A DNA stretch of 11,149 nucleotides. Source: Planctomycetaceae bacterium. Lineage in GTDB: Bacteria; Planctomycetota; Phycisphaerae; Phycisphaerales; SM1A02. Where the stretch lies: the NCBI GenBank assembly GCA_947474205.1, contig CANJIC010000050.1:1-11149 (forward strand), read 5' to 3'. Shown piece after piece: positions 1-7,309 of the stretch. The translations under genes were made by a program, and so were the position numbers. Positions within the stretch are counted from its first letter, which is position 1. Each line of letters opens with the position of its first letter. The notes below the pieces were generated by a model. That model saw only the letters and a program-made list of their open reading frames with translations, was not told the origin of the DNA and made no database searches.

Positions 1-822
1 GCGGGTGTAAAAAAAATCGCCGCCGTTATTACCGGCCTTGGCTTTGCGTTCACGGGTGAAACAATTGCTCGGCGCTTTGTGCGCTTTTTTTCCACGCGCC
101 TCTATCGCCGCTCGCTTGCGGCGTGCGACGCGGTGTTCTTTCAAAACCAAATTGACCACGATGAACTTGCCGCGCTTGGAGTGCTTGCTAATGTTGACGC
201 CGCGCGCGTGCGCATGATCGCGGGCTCGGGCGTTGATCTTGATCACTTTGCGCAGCAACCTGTTGCAGCGCACACGCATTTTCTCATGATCAGTCGCCCA
301 CTGAAGGACAAAGGCGTGGCGGAATTTGCGCAAGCGTGCAAGATTGTGCGCGCGCGCAATCCCTCCATTCGCTGCACGCTGATCTGCGCGTGGGACGACA
401 ACCCAAGCAGTTTCACGCGTGCCGATATTACGCATTGGGCGCAACAGGGTTGCTTTGAGGCGCTTGACGAAGTGGAGGATGTGCGCCCGCATCTGCAATC
501 GTGCACAACTTTTGTGTTGCCTTCGTATCGCGAGGGCACAAGCAAGGTTGTGCTTGAAGCCATGGCCACGGGCCGCGCGATTATTTCCACGGACGCTATT
601 GGGTGCCGCGATCCAATTGAACCTGGCGTGAACGGCTTACTTGTTGCAACGCACTCCGCCACCGAACTTGCCGCCGCCATGTTGGAACTAGCCAATGATC
701 CAGCGCGCAACGCCGCCATGGGCGCCGCCAGCCGCCGCATTGCGCAAGAAAAATACAACGCCAAGCCAATCGACGCGGCAATTCTTCATGCGCTGAACCT
801 GGACGCTCCCGCGCGCGCCTAA
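1..822 (+). CDS. GT4-type glycosyltransferase, 5' end outside window
   Basis: The frame is open from base 1 and stops at TAA 820-822, so 273 residues are visible. A full family member is roughly 370-390 residues, so about 100 N-terminal residues (part of the acceptor-side Rossmann domain) lie outside. The visible start AGVKKIAAVITGLGFAFTG resembles the linker region of CapM/PglA-like GT4 enzymes. Next come GSGVDLDHF and the donor-domain opening FLMISRPLKDKGV. The diagnostic E-x7-E nucleotide-sugar motif is REGTSKVVLEAMATGR (visible residues about 177-192), followed by GVNGLLV. A GTG at 79-81 could be mistaken for a start, but homology-like sequence continues upstream of it. The likely role is transfer of a sugar from a nucleotide donor to a lipid-linked or polysaccharide acceptor at the inner face of the cytoplasmic membrane. 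The downstream UDP-GlcA epimerase fits a surface-polysaccharide locus. Donor and acceptor cannot be told from sequence. Confidence 0.9.
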   Translation, partial: AGVKKIAAVITGLGFAFTGETIARRFVRFFSTRLYRRSLAACDAVFFQNQIDHDELAALGVLANVDAARVRMIAGSGVDLDHFAQQPVAAHTHFLMISRPLKDKGVAEFAQACKIVRARNPSIRCTLICAWDDNPSSFTRADITHWAQQGCFEALDEVEDVRPHLQSCTTFVLPSYREGTSKVVLEAMATGRAIISTDAIGCRDPIEPGVNGLLVATHSATELAAAMLELANDPARNAAMGAASRRIAQEKYNAKPIDAAILHALNLDAPARA

Positions 823-828
823 GCGCGC
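813..828. other. GC-rich hairpin over the glycosyltransferase stop codon
   Basis: GCGCGC-CTAA-GCGCGC forms a perfect 6-bp stem with a 4-nt loop that contains the stop codon. No T-run follows, so it is not a standard intrinsic terminator. GCGCGC is very common in this half of the window, so chance is a good explanation. Confidence 0.2.
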
Positions 829-841
829 ATGGCCGCGAACC

Positions 842-866
842 ACATGCAGTGCGATCAATTGCATGT
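842..866. repeat. Inverted repeat ACATGCA-N11-TGCATGT
   Basis: Seven-base perfect arms at 842-848 and 860-866 are separated by 11 bases, just after the glycosyltransferase gene. The TGCATG core recurs at 913-918 within the palindrome TGCATGCA (913-920), and the 9-mer AATTGCATG occurs at both 857-865 and 910-918. It could be a 3'-end hairpin or a protein-binding site. There is no T-run, so a terminator role is unsupported. Confidence 0.35.
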
Positions 867-907
867 ATTGCAGCCATTGACTTGTATTTGCGCGTGACCT
901 TTGTATT
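864..907 (+). repeat. Three TGTATT hexamers at exact 19-bp intervals
   Basis: TGTATT occurs at 864-869, 883-888 and 902-907, each start 19 bases after the last. The bases between the hexamers are not conserved. The array lies 57-100 bases upstream of the epimerase ATG, where direct-repeat activator sites can occur. A role is inferred only from the regular phasing. Confidence 0.35.
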
Positions 908-936
908 CAAATTGCATGCACACGTAAAGCGTTGCG

Positions 937-950
937 TGATTCATGAATCA
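937..950. promoter_or_regulatory. 14-bp perfect palindrome, candidate operator
   Basis: TGATTCATGAATCA reads identically on both strands. It ends one base before the -10-like TAGAAT (952-957) of the epimerase gene. If transcription starts at the ATG (964), the palindrome is centred near -20, in the -35/-10 spacer. A dimeric repressor bound there would block RNA polymerase. The regulator is unknown. Confidence 0.5.
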
Positions 951-951
951 A

Positions 952-957
952 TAGAAT
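952..957 (+). promoter_or_regulatory. -10-like element TAGAAT for epimerase (leaderless)
   Basis: TAGAAT is followed by six bases (GCGCGC) and then the ATG at 964, which puts the expected +1 on the A of the start codon. There is no Shine-Dalgarno sequence in between. I see no convincing -35 at 16-18 bp; TTGCGT at 932-937 is only 14 bp away. Confidence 0.5.
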
Positions 958-963
958 GCGCGC

Positions 964-1971
964 ATGAATATTCTTGTCACCGGCGCCGCGGGATTTATTG
1001 GTTCATTCACCGCGCATCAATTACTTGACCGAGGCGACCACGTTGTTGGCCTAGACAACATGAACAACTATTACGACACCACGCTCAAGCAAGCGCGCCT
1101 GGCGCGTCTGCAAGCGCGCGACCATTTCACATTTACGCAAGTGGATTTGTGCGACACGGATGCAATAAAATCCCTGTTCGCCCAAAACAAATTTGACCGC
1201 GTGATTCATTTAGCGGCGCAGGCCGGCGTGCGCTACTCCATTGAAAATCCCATGGCGTACACGCAAAGCAATCTGGTTGGCATGACCAACATTCTTGAAG
1301 GTTGCCGCCACGGCAAAGTGGCGCACTTGGTCTACGCCAGCACAAGTTCTGTGTACGGCCTGAACACCACGCAACCATTTTCGCCGCACCACAGCGCCGA
1401 TCATCCAATGACTTTTTACGCCGCAACCAAGCGCGCCAACGAACTCATGGCGCATTCATACAGCCACATTTTTGGCATGCCCACCACTGGCCTGCGTTTC
1501 TTCACGGTGTATGGTCCGTGGGGTCGACCCGACATGGCGCTGTTTCTTTTCACCAAGGCCATTCTTGCGGGCGAACCCGTTCGCTTGTTCAACCACGGCA
1601 AGCACACGCGCGACTTCACCTATGTTGAGGACATTGCGCGCGGCGTGATTGCGGCCGCCGATCGCATTGCAACGGCGGACGCAACATTCAACGCGGCCAA
1701 GCCCGACATGGCAAGCAGCAGCGCGCCGTGGCGCTTGTACAACATTGGTTGCTCGCGGCCCGTGCAACTTTTGCGCTACATCGAAGTGTTGGAGCAATGC
1801 CTGGGCAAAAAAGCCAAAACGGAAATGCTGCCGCTGCAACTAGGCGATGTGCCCGACACATTCGCCGACACCACCGACTTGGCGCGCGACATGAACTATC
1901 AACCCTCCACCACGATTGACATTGGCGTGGCGAATTTTGTGAAGTGGTACCGCGACTATTACAAGGCGTGA
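964..1971 (+). CDS. UDP-glucuronate 4-epimerase-like NAD-dependent SDR
   Basis: This is a 335-residue extended short-chain dehydrogenase/reductase, the usual length for this family. The NAD-binding glycine motif is TGAAGFIG (residues 6-13), and D31 after the second strand suits NAD ribose binding. The catalytic set is S128 in YASTSSVYG, with Y152 and K156 in FYAATK. The stretches [16 protein letters not shown] (31-46), [17 protein letters not shown] (184-200) and [12 protein letters not shown] (213-224) are characteristic of UDP-GlcA/UDP-GalA 4-epimerases. The expected reaction is interconversion of UDP-glucuronate and UDP-galacturonate in the cytosol, supplying acidic sugar to surface polysaccharide. 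Other UDP-sugar 4-epimerases are less likely. It follows the glycosyltransferase by 141 bp and has its own promoter-like elements. The ATG at 964 is chosen because the Rossmann strand starts immediately. It lacks a Shine-Dalgarno sequence and is probably leaderless. Confidence 0.9.
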   Translation: MNILVTGAAGFIGSFTAHQLLDRGDHVVGLDNMNNYYDTTLKQARLARLQARDHFTFTQVDLCDTDAIKSLFAQNKFDRVIHLAAQAGVRYSIENPMAYTQSNLVGMTNILEGCRHGKVAHLVYASTSSVYGLNTTQPFSPHHSADHPMTFYAATKRANELMAHSYSHIFGMPTTGLRFFTVYGPWGRPDMALFLFTKAILAGEPVRLFNHGKHTRDFTYVEDIARGVIAAADRIATADATFNAAKPDMASSSAPWRLYNIGCSRPVQLLRYIEVLEQCLGKKAKTEMLPLQLGDVPDTFADTTDLARDMNYQPSTTIDIGVANFVKWYRDYYKA

Positions 1972-1976
1972 GCGCG

Positions 1977-1992
1977 ACGCAATTTTTTGCGT
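1977..1992 (+). terminator. Possible terminator hairpin after epimerase
   Basis: ACGCAA-TTTT-TTGCGT forms a 6-bp stem with a 4-nt loop, five bases after the epimerase stop. It is symmetric enough to act for either of the convergent genes. The T-run sits in the loop and 3' arm rather than after the stem, so it is a poor intrinsic terminator. The rest of the 112-bp gap (1972-2083) shows nothing stronger. Confidence 0.3.
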
Positions 1993-2083
1993 GACCGATC
2001 GCCCACAATTCGGACTGCTGTCCAGCGATTTCATTTTAAATTTGATCAACTGAATCAGCGCCTGAACAAAGCGCGCAAAGACA

Positions 2084-3295
2084 TCACGCACCCGCGCGCG
2101 TGCGCAAGTTGTCAAGCACATTCATAAAATTAATGTACGCGTCATACGGACTGTCATAGGGCGAGAAATATTTGTGCACGTCGCCGTCGGACCAATACTT
2201 GGTGCACATGTAGTACAAGTGGTCGCTGGTGGTCAGCTTGCGCCAATCCTCCAGAATGTATGGGTCGCCCTTCAAATGCTTGTCGCGCACCGCGGGCTCA
2301 AGCCGATACAACTCCTCCACCGCGTTGTCCTGCAGCGGGTTGCCCAACCACGCCGACAAATCGCGCTCCATGTCGGCCCACGAAATTGGCTTGGGCACAT
2401 CGTATTCACCAACGGGTCGATACTTCTCAACAGCCTGCGACACGGTCAAGAATTCATTCTGCCCAGGGTTCACATCAAAAATATATTTTGGCATGGCGTC
2501 AAGAAAATCAAAGATGCCAGTCTCGGCCCATTGATGCTCGCCAAATGTTTCATAGTCCATGAACAAGTTGCACAAATTTCCGTCGCCGTTGATTTGATTC
2601 ACCCAACCCGCGAATTTCTCGGCGGACAGCGGCCAATCTTTCCAATCACGATTGCTGAAACGAAACGCAATGTCGTCGCTTAAGCGATAATTTTTCAACA
2701 GCAACGGCATGGGCGGCCGGCCCTTTGGAAAACCATTTCCAGGAACCGCATAGAGATAGTTTGGATTACGAAATCCAAGCAGTCGATCAACGCCCTCGCA
2801 CACCACGGCCTTGTGGCGACCCATCCATGCAATATGCCCGCCGATTTCATTGGAATAAATCAATTCGGTGTTGCGGAACACTTTTGGCTTCTGGCCAAAG
2901 AGCCGCTCAATCATGGCCTCTTGAATGGCAACCTGCTCCTCAAATTCCTTGCGGCTGAATAAAAAACTGAGCGAGTGATGGCTGGTCTCCGCCAAGAATT
3001 CACACGCGCCGGTGTCGGCAAGTCGCTTGAACAAATCGATCAAGTCGGGCGCCCACTGCTCAAATTGCTGCAACGCCACGCCACTAATGGAGTAGCTCAC
3101 GCGAAAGCGATTCTCGTGGCGCTTGACCAAGTCGAGAATTTTTTCCGTGGTTGGGCGGTAGCACTTGTTGGCCACTTTCTGCAAAATGGTTCCATTGGCC
3201 TCGGCGTCAAAGTAAAACGGATCTGTGTCAAACACGGAGTAGCGACGCAACCGAAACGGCTGATGCACTTGGAAATAAAAGACGACGCTTGCCAC
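2084..3295 (-). CDS. Glycoside hydrolase family 57, alpha-amylase type
   Basis: All recognisable GH57 regions are present; numbering is from the GTG start. HQPFR (11-15) is region 1 on the first barrel strand. AETSHHSLSFLF (102-113) is region 2. RNTELIY (141-147) carries the presumed nucleophile E144. FMDYETFGEHQW (245-256) carries the presumed acid/base D247. The C-terminal SDHLYYMCTKYWSDGDVHKY is typical of the short amylase-like GH57 group. At 403 residues with no signal peptide it is probably cytosolic, acting on an alpha-1,4-glucan such as glycogen; substrate preference cannot be read. I chose GTG 3295-3293 because family members begin right at the barrel strand (VVFYFQVHQP). An in-frame TTG at 3364 would add 23 residues of low-complexity sequence and cover the divergent regulatory region. 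A -10-like TACACT lies nine bases before the GTG. Confidence 0.9.
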   Translation of the reverse strand: MASVVFYFQVHQPFRLRRYSVFDTDPFYFDAEANGTILQKVANKCYRPTTEKILDLVKRHENRFRVSYSISGVALQQFEQWAPDLIDLFKRLADTGACEFLAETSHHSLSFLFSRKEFEEQVAIQEAMIERLFGQKPKVFRNTELIYSNEIGGHIAWMGRHKAVVCEGVDRLLGFRNPNYLYAVPGNGFPKGRPPMPLLLKNYRLSDDIAFRFSNRDWKDWPLSAEKFAGWVNQINGDGNLCNLFMDYETFGEHQWAETGIFDFLDAMPKYIFDVNPGQNEFLTVSQAVEKYRPVGEYDVPKPISWADMERDLSAWLGNPLQDNAVEELYRLEPAVRDKHLKGDPYILEDWRKLTTSDHLYYMCTKYWSDGDVHKYFSPYDSPYDAYINFMNVLDNLRTRAGA

Positions 3296-3304
3296 AGAGG
3301 TCAG

Positions 3305-3310
3305 AGTGTA
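3305..3310 (-). promoter_or_regulatory. -10-like TACACT upstream of GH57
   Basis: On the minus strand TACACT is followed by nine bases and then the GTG at 3295. A start site about 6 bases downstream would give a leader of about three bases. The same hexamer precedes the TPR-protein gene. No clear -35 is visible. Confidence 0.35.
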
Positions 3311-3340
3311 GTTGCAATTCTTAAGCGCGCACGGCGCTTG

Positions 3341-3359
3341 CGCCAAAGCGTTTTTGGCG
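3341..3359. promoter_or_regulatory. Inverted repeat CGCCAAA-N5-TTTGGCG between GH57 and pyrE
   Basis: Perfect 7-base arms at 3341-3347 and 3353-3359 are separated by GCGTT. An overlapping shorter repeat, GGCGC-TT-GCGCC, lies at 3333-3344. The site sits midway between the two divergent genes, about 46 bp before the pyrE ATG and 46 bp before the GH57 GTG, so one regulator could act on both. It would also fold as RNA, but if pyrE is leaderless it lies outside the transcript, so attenuation is unlikely. Confidence 0.4.
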
Positions 3360-3383
3360 ACCAAATTTTGAAGACCAATCCAC

Positions 3384-3389
3384 TATTCT
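3384..3389 (+). promoter_or_regulatory. -10-like TATTCT for pyrE (leaderless)
   Basis: TATTCT is followed by six bases (GTGGGC) and then the ATG at 3396, the same spacing as at the epimerase and TPR-protein genes. No Shine-Dalgarno sequence is present. A consensus -35 is not evident. Confidence 0.45.
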
Positions 3390-3395
3390 GTGGGC

Positions 3396-3941
3396 ATGGA
3401 TCGCACCACACTTGCCGTCGAAATTGCCAAAGTTGCCATGTTGCGCGGAACCTTCACGTTGCGCAGCGGAAAAGTAAGCCACTATTACCTGGACAAATAT
3501 CTGTTCAGCACGCGGCCAGAAATTTTGCGCGAACTTGGCGCGCTGTTCGCGGCGCGCGTTCCCGCCGGCACCACGCGCTTGGCGGGCGCGGAGTTGGGCG
3601 GCATTCCATTGGTGTCCGCCGCCAGCATGGCCAGCGGTTTGCCATGCGTGTTCATTCGCAATCAGAAAAAAGAATATGGAACCGCCAAACAACTTGAAGG
3701 CAAGTTGGAGCGCGGCGACCGCGTGATGATTGTGGAGGATGTGGCCACCACCGGCGGCCAGGCGCTTGAGGCCGCCAAGGTTTTGCGCGAGGGCGGCGCG
3801 GAAGTCACGGCCATCATTAGCGTGATCGACCGCATGGAGGGCGCGCGCGAAAATATCCAGGCCGCGGGTATTGCGTTTGACTCGCTCTTCACGGTGCAAG
3901 ACCTGGGAATTATTCCCGACGCCGCCACGGCCTCTTCGTAA
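3396..3941 (+). CDS. pyrE: Orotate phosphoribosyltransferase
   Basis: PyrE converts orotate and PRPP to orotidine 5'-monophosphate in the cytosol, the fifth step of pyrimidine synthesis. The 181-residue protein has the orotate-binding region FTLRSGKVSHYYLDKY (20-35), the flexible catalytic loop region RNQKKEYGTAKQLEG (88-102), and the 13-residue PRPP motif VMIVEDVATTGGQ (110-122), which is a near-perfect type I PRTase signature. Length is slightly short of the enteric enzyme (about 213) but normal for the compact KKxYGT subgroup. ATG 3396 is preferred over GTG 3390 because it lies six bases after TATTCT. Its stop codon overlaps the next gene's ATG by one base (TAATG). Ala codons are almost all GCC/GCG, unlike the central hypothetical genes. 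Confidence 0.95.
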   Translation: MDRTTLAVEIAKVAMLRGTFTLRSGKVSHYYLDKYLFSTRPEILRELGALFAARVPAGTTRLAGAELGGIPLVSAASMASGLPCVFIRNQKKEYGTAKQLEGKLERGDRVMIVEDVATTGGQALEAAKVLREGGAEVTAIISVIDRMEGARENIQAAGIAFDSLFTVQDLGIIPDAATASS

Positions 3942-4858
3942 TGGATCAACTTTTACAAACCAGCCAACGCCGCCAATTTAAACGCCTTGGTTTGTTTGTT
4001 GGGTTGGCTTTCATGGCCGCAGCGTTGTGGACCATCGCACGCAGCGGCACACTTGTAACCCAAGCGTGGCAACATCTTTCGCACGCATCTCCACTTCTTT
4101 TTCTCGCGCTGCTTGGTTGCGTGGCGCTGATCACGCTGTGCACCACGCTGTGCATGCTCGTTCTGACCAATCGAACGCGCCCGCCAATCCGCGTTGAATT
4201 TCGCGAAATGCTGGCGCTGATTTGCGCCAGCACGCTTGGCAATTTTGTTCCGCTGCAACCAGGGCTCATTGGTCGCATCGCATTTCACCACCAAGTGCAC
4301 GGAATTATCGTGCCCATTGGCTTGCTGATTGCCATGCAATCCACCGCGCTCACTGGATTCGCGGCGCTATGGATTGGCGCGGGACTGGCCATCACGCACG
4401 CGGCACAATTGTCATGGATCGCCGCGATTTTGTCGCCCATGTTGCTTGTTCCATTTCTGCGCAGTGGCACCGCGCGCGAATTTGCCGCCGCGTTTTTTAT
4501 TCGCATTATCGAAACATGCATCTGGGCGCTACGCATCCACATTTCATTTCACTTGATCGGCCAAGACATCGACGCTTCGGCGGCATTGGCGTTGGCTTGC
4601 GCCGCCAACATCGCCAACATTATTCCTTTCATTGGAAATGGAATTGGCATTCGCGAATGGAGCATTGGCTTCTTGGCCCCACTGATCGCCGGAGTTCCGC
4701 TGGCCGACGCGTTGGCGGCCGAACTTGTTGGCCGCGTGGCGGAAATTATTTTCTTTATTCCTGCGGGGCTGGCCGCGTGGCCCCTGTTGCACAAGCGCCT
4801 TCGTGTGCACCGCTCGTTGCAACATGGTCAAGTGATCGATATGAATTCGCTTGGTTGA
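3941..4858 (+). CDS. Flippase-like / LPG-synthase-TM type membrane protein
   Basis: The 305-residue protein has about seven to eight hydrophobic segments (around 16-32, 51-76, 122-150, 157-173, 180-205, 213-233, 240-262, 265-283) and a basic N-terminus (RRQFKR). The stretch NIIPFIGNGIGIREWSIG (226-243), followed by VPLADALAAELVGRVAEI, matches the PGGLGxRE-type signature of the UPF0104 / lysylphosphatidylglycerol-synthase TM family. Members are proposed to flip or move glycolipids and aminoacyl-lipids, but most are uncharacterised. There is no C-terminal aminoacyl-transferase domain. The ATG shares its A with the pyrE stop, indicating translational coupling. The functional link to pyrE is obscure and may be simple co-transcription. 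With a glycosyltransferase and sugar epimerase nearby, a role in envelope glycolipid handling is plausible but inferred. Confidence 0.65.
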   Translation: MDQLLQTSQRRQFKRLGLFVGLAFMAAALWTIARSGTLVTQAWQHLSHASPLLFLALLGCVALITLCTTLCMLVLTNRTRPPIRVEFREMLALICASTLGNFVPLQPGLIGRIAFHHQVHGIIVPIGLLIAMQSTALTGFAALWIGAGLAITHAAQLSWIAAILSPMLLVPFLRSGTAREFAAAFFIRIIETCIWALRIHISFHLIGQDIDASAALALACAANIANIIPFIGNGIGIREWSIGFLAPLIAGVPLADALAAELVGRVAEIIFFIPAGLAAWPLLHKRLRVHRSLQHGQVIDMNSLG

Positions 4859-7303
4859 TCACGGTTTGGAACTACTAGGCACATCGACGGGCTTGGGCGC
4901 ACCACCCAACACCTTCGCCTCCTCATTCAATTGGTCAACCTGCGAAGCATCACGCACACGGCTCGCAATTAAACTGCGAACGCTTGATGCGACCGCGATC
5001 AGTTGTTCGTCGGAGCCGCGCACCAACGTGCTTAGAAGCGCGTCATTTTCAGATTCGGTCCAGCGCAAAATCGCGCTTAATTGAACACGTCGGTCCTGCG
5101 ATTCCTTGGCGGCGCTTGCAATTTTCTCGGTCATTTCCAGCGGTTCCATCGGTAAAACCATAAGCGTCCATGCTTGAGCCGCCGGTGAAAGTCGCTTCCA
5201 TGCCTCGGTCACTTCTGCCCAACCCTCCCGCACTTCCTTTTCAGCGCCCTTTTCAGAACTTCGACTCGCAAGATCAAACGCGAATAACACCAAAGTCACA
5301 AGATCGTCGGGCCTGTCGCAATGGCGAATTACTCCAAGCGCCTCCTCTCGCCACTCTTGATTTCGAATGACAGGAAGAATCCGGATGGAATTTTTCGAGG
5401 TCATTTTTCCTAAAAATCCAGGCGTAACACTGTCAAGAGTGAGATTGAAATTTGTCAGCATTTCAATCTGCAAGTTGGCGCCGTTGAGCGGCGAATTCAG
5501 CAAAGCGATCACTTGTGGCAAATACGCAATATCAATCACAAATGACATTGTCTCATTGGGAGCGATTTGCAAAGTTCTTGCAATTGAAAATATAAACGGG
5601 GCCAAATTTGTGATGCTTTGTTTTTGCTGAACGACAATGGTCTCCATTAAGAGCGCGGCAGAGTTGCGAATTGGACCATCAGGCGTAATTGCCAAGGTAA
5701 TGGGACTGATATTTGTGACGCTAATTTTGAAAGGCATTGGGTCGAACGGTTTCACTGATCGTGAAAGAAAAGCGCCGTCAACCTGCAAATAGCGAGTTGA
5801 ATCGCTGGCGAGCCCAGAAAAATTTTTCGGAAGTCGCGCGACAGCGCTTTGGATTTCCGCAGCCTGGGCCGAGGGCGCGATGCGGGACTTGATCAATTCA
5901 AATAATTGATCGGCGGCATATAAGCCAATCACATCATTGCGCTCCAGTCGGTTTATTTCCAAAAATTCATTCTCGGCCTCTTTCAGTTTTCCATTTTTTG
6001 CAAGAGCCAGACCGTACCCAAGGCGCGCGACGGCGTTATTTGCGGCCAAGGGTTTGAGTTGTTCAATGGCCTCGTCAGTTTTGCCGGTGCGCAAAAGAAT
6101 CCAACCTTGAAATTTCGCTTTCGCTTCCGGCAAAATCGGAGTCAGAGCGTCCGCCTCCTGAATCCATCCAGCAACCAACGAAACATCGGGGCCGATACCA
6201 AGCACAAATGCGCATTTTTCAAGAAGCAACTTTGACTTCAACGCCGGATCACTCTTCGCCGCCAAAATCTGTTCATCAAATGTGTCGATTGCTTCCTTCA
6301 AAGCCTCTTCAAATTTGGGTAATGAACCACTCTTGGACACCATGGCATGAATGACACACATTGCCACAGGCAATGAGATTCCCGAACCTATTTGCGAAGT
6401 TCCAGTCGATTTTTTTTCAAGTATGGAAAGCAATTGTTCTTTGCGAGCGTTGAATAATTCGGCGACTTGCTTGTGTTTGCCCAAACCCCAAAGCGACAGC
6501 ATGCGCTGCATGAGCAATTCGTCGAACTCCAATATTTTTGAATTTTTATTCGCAATCTGACATGCGACAGCGAAGAGCATGTCCGATTCGCGAAAGAGTC
6601 CTTCACGCAAACACATCAAACCCAATTCTTGCAGGTTCGCTGTATCGCTTGGGTTGGCAACAATTGCGTCAACAAGCGCGTTGGCAATTGTCCCTGGCGG
6701 CGCGTTGATCTCCGCCTGATATTGCGCCCATTGCGCCGTGGCGATCGGAAACGTCGGATCCAATTTCAGCGCTTCACGGAATTGGGCGACGGCGGCATCA
6801 CCATCACCTCGGCGACGCAACAATATTGAATATTCGTATGCCAGACGGCTTGCGACCACTGGCGAAATCTTTTGAATCACGGATGGCTGCAACAAATGCT
6901 CATAAGCCAAGATGCGATCTTCCGCGGTGTTTCTTTCATCCACCGCCTCGGATAAGCGTGAGAGTCGAATGACCGAATCGTTTGGATCTAATTTAGAAAT
7001 TGCAAGAGTGGTTTGACTGGCGATCGCTTTTGAATGCGCCAATTCGCCGCTTGTGACGTTTGCAATCTCCAGAAGAATTCGGTTGGCATATTCATCAAGA
7101 GGGACCAAAGCCACGGCCGCGCGCGCCACTTCCAACGCCCCTAAATAGTTTTCGGGAGTTGGCTCTTTCGGCTCAGCAATCATTTGAATTGCGGCACGGC
7201 TCCACGCTGCGCACAGTCTTTGATTGACTTCCAATTCCAGGGCGTTCTCGGCGCCGCCCGCAAGGGCAGCAGATAGCAGTGGGACAGCAAATGACAGCAT
7301 CAT
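4859..7303 (-). CDS. Large exported TPR-type protein of unknown function
   Basis: I do not recognise a specific family for this 814-residue product. It starts with a hydrophobic stretch (MMLSFAVPLLSAALAGGA) that could be a signal peptide, although the basic n-region is missing. Residues about 20-490 are helical with TPR-like units, clearest at 152-185 (GDGDAAVAQFREALKLDP), 397-424 (ILLRTGKTDEAIEQLKPLA) and 427-455 (LALAKNGKLKEAENEF). Residues about 505-645 look beta-rich (VDGAFLSRSV, PFKISVTNISPITLAIT, LQIEMLTNFNLTL), like an Ig-type sandwich. Residues 650-795 are helical again, and the tail is Pro/Ser-rich. ATG 7303 is preferred: the frame runs to 7543, but that would overlap the neighbour's signal peptide, and a -10-like TACACT sits six bases before 7303. 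A periplasmic or surface scaffold is inferred. Codon use is less GC-biased than in the flanks. Confidence 0.75.
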   Translation of the reverse strand: MMLSFAVPLLSAALAGGAENALELEVNQRLCAAWSRAAIQMIAEPKEPTPENYLGALEVARAAVALVPLDEYANRILLEIANVTSGELAHSKAIASQTTLAISKLDPNDSVIRLSRLSEAVDERNTAEDRILAYEHLLQPSVIQKISPVVASRLAYEYSILLRRRGDGDAAVAQFREALKLDPTFPIATAQWAQYQAEINAPPGTIANALVDAIVANPSDTANLQELGLMCLREGLFRESDMLFAVACQIANKNSKILEFDELLMQRMLSLWGLGKHKQVAELFNARKEQLLSILEKKSTGTSQIGSGISLPVAMCVIHAMVSKSGSLPKFEEALKEAIDTFDEQILAAKSDPALKSKLLLEKCAFVLGIGPDVSLVAGWIQEADALTPILPEAKAKFQGWILLRTGKTDEAIEQLKPLAANNAVARLGYGLALAKNGKLKEAENEFLEINRLERNDVIGLYAADQLFELIKSRIAPSAQAAEIQSAVARLPKNFSGLASDSTRYLQVDGAFLSRSVKPFDPMPFKISVTNISPITLAITPDGPIRNSAALLMETIVVQQKQSITNLAPFIFSIARTLQIAPNETMSFVIDIAYLPQVIALLNSPLNGANLQIEMLTNFNLTLDSVTPGFLGKMTSKNSIRILPVIRNQEWREEALGVIRHCDRPDDLVTLVLFAFDLASRSSEKGAEKEVREGWAEVTEAWKRLSPAAQAWTLMVLPMEPLEMTEKIASAAKESQDRRVQLSAILRWTESENDALLSTLVRGSDEQLIAVASSVRSLIASRVRDASQVDQLNEEAKVLGGAPKPVDVPSSSKP

Positions 7304-7309
7304 TTCTAG

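Noticed and set aside
79..81. GTG as the true start of the glycosyltransferase
   Set aside because: The frame is open to base 1, and the upstream residues ITGLGFAFTG match the GT4 family interdomain region, so the gene is truncated by the window.
243..764. Minus-strand 173-residue open frame inside the glycosyltransferase gene
   Set aside because: Antisense to the conserved GT4 donor domain, with no motif of its own.
877..906. Sigma70-type promoter from TTGACT (877-882) to TTGTAT (901-906)
   Set aside because: The -35 is good and the spacing is 18 bp, but the -10 is poor and it would sit about 57 bp from the ATG without a Shine-Dalgarno. The TAGAAT element closer in is a better candidate.
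3296..3395. Riboswitch or attenuator leader for pyrE
   Set aside because: The hairpin-forming repeats lie upstream of the predicted start site, and the -10-like element abuts the start codon, leaving no leader RNA. No T-run or leader peptide is seen.
2975..3697. Plus-strand 240-residue open frame spanning GH57 and pyrE
   Set aside because: It runs antisense through conserved GH57 motifs and out of frame through pyrE, with no recognisable protein character. It is a by-product of GC-biased codon use.
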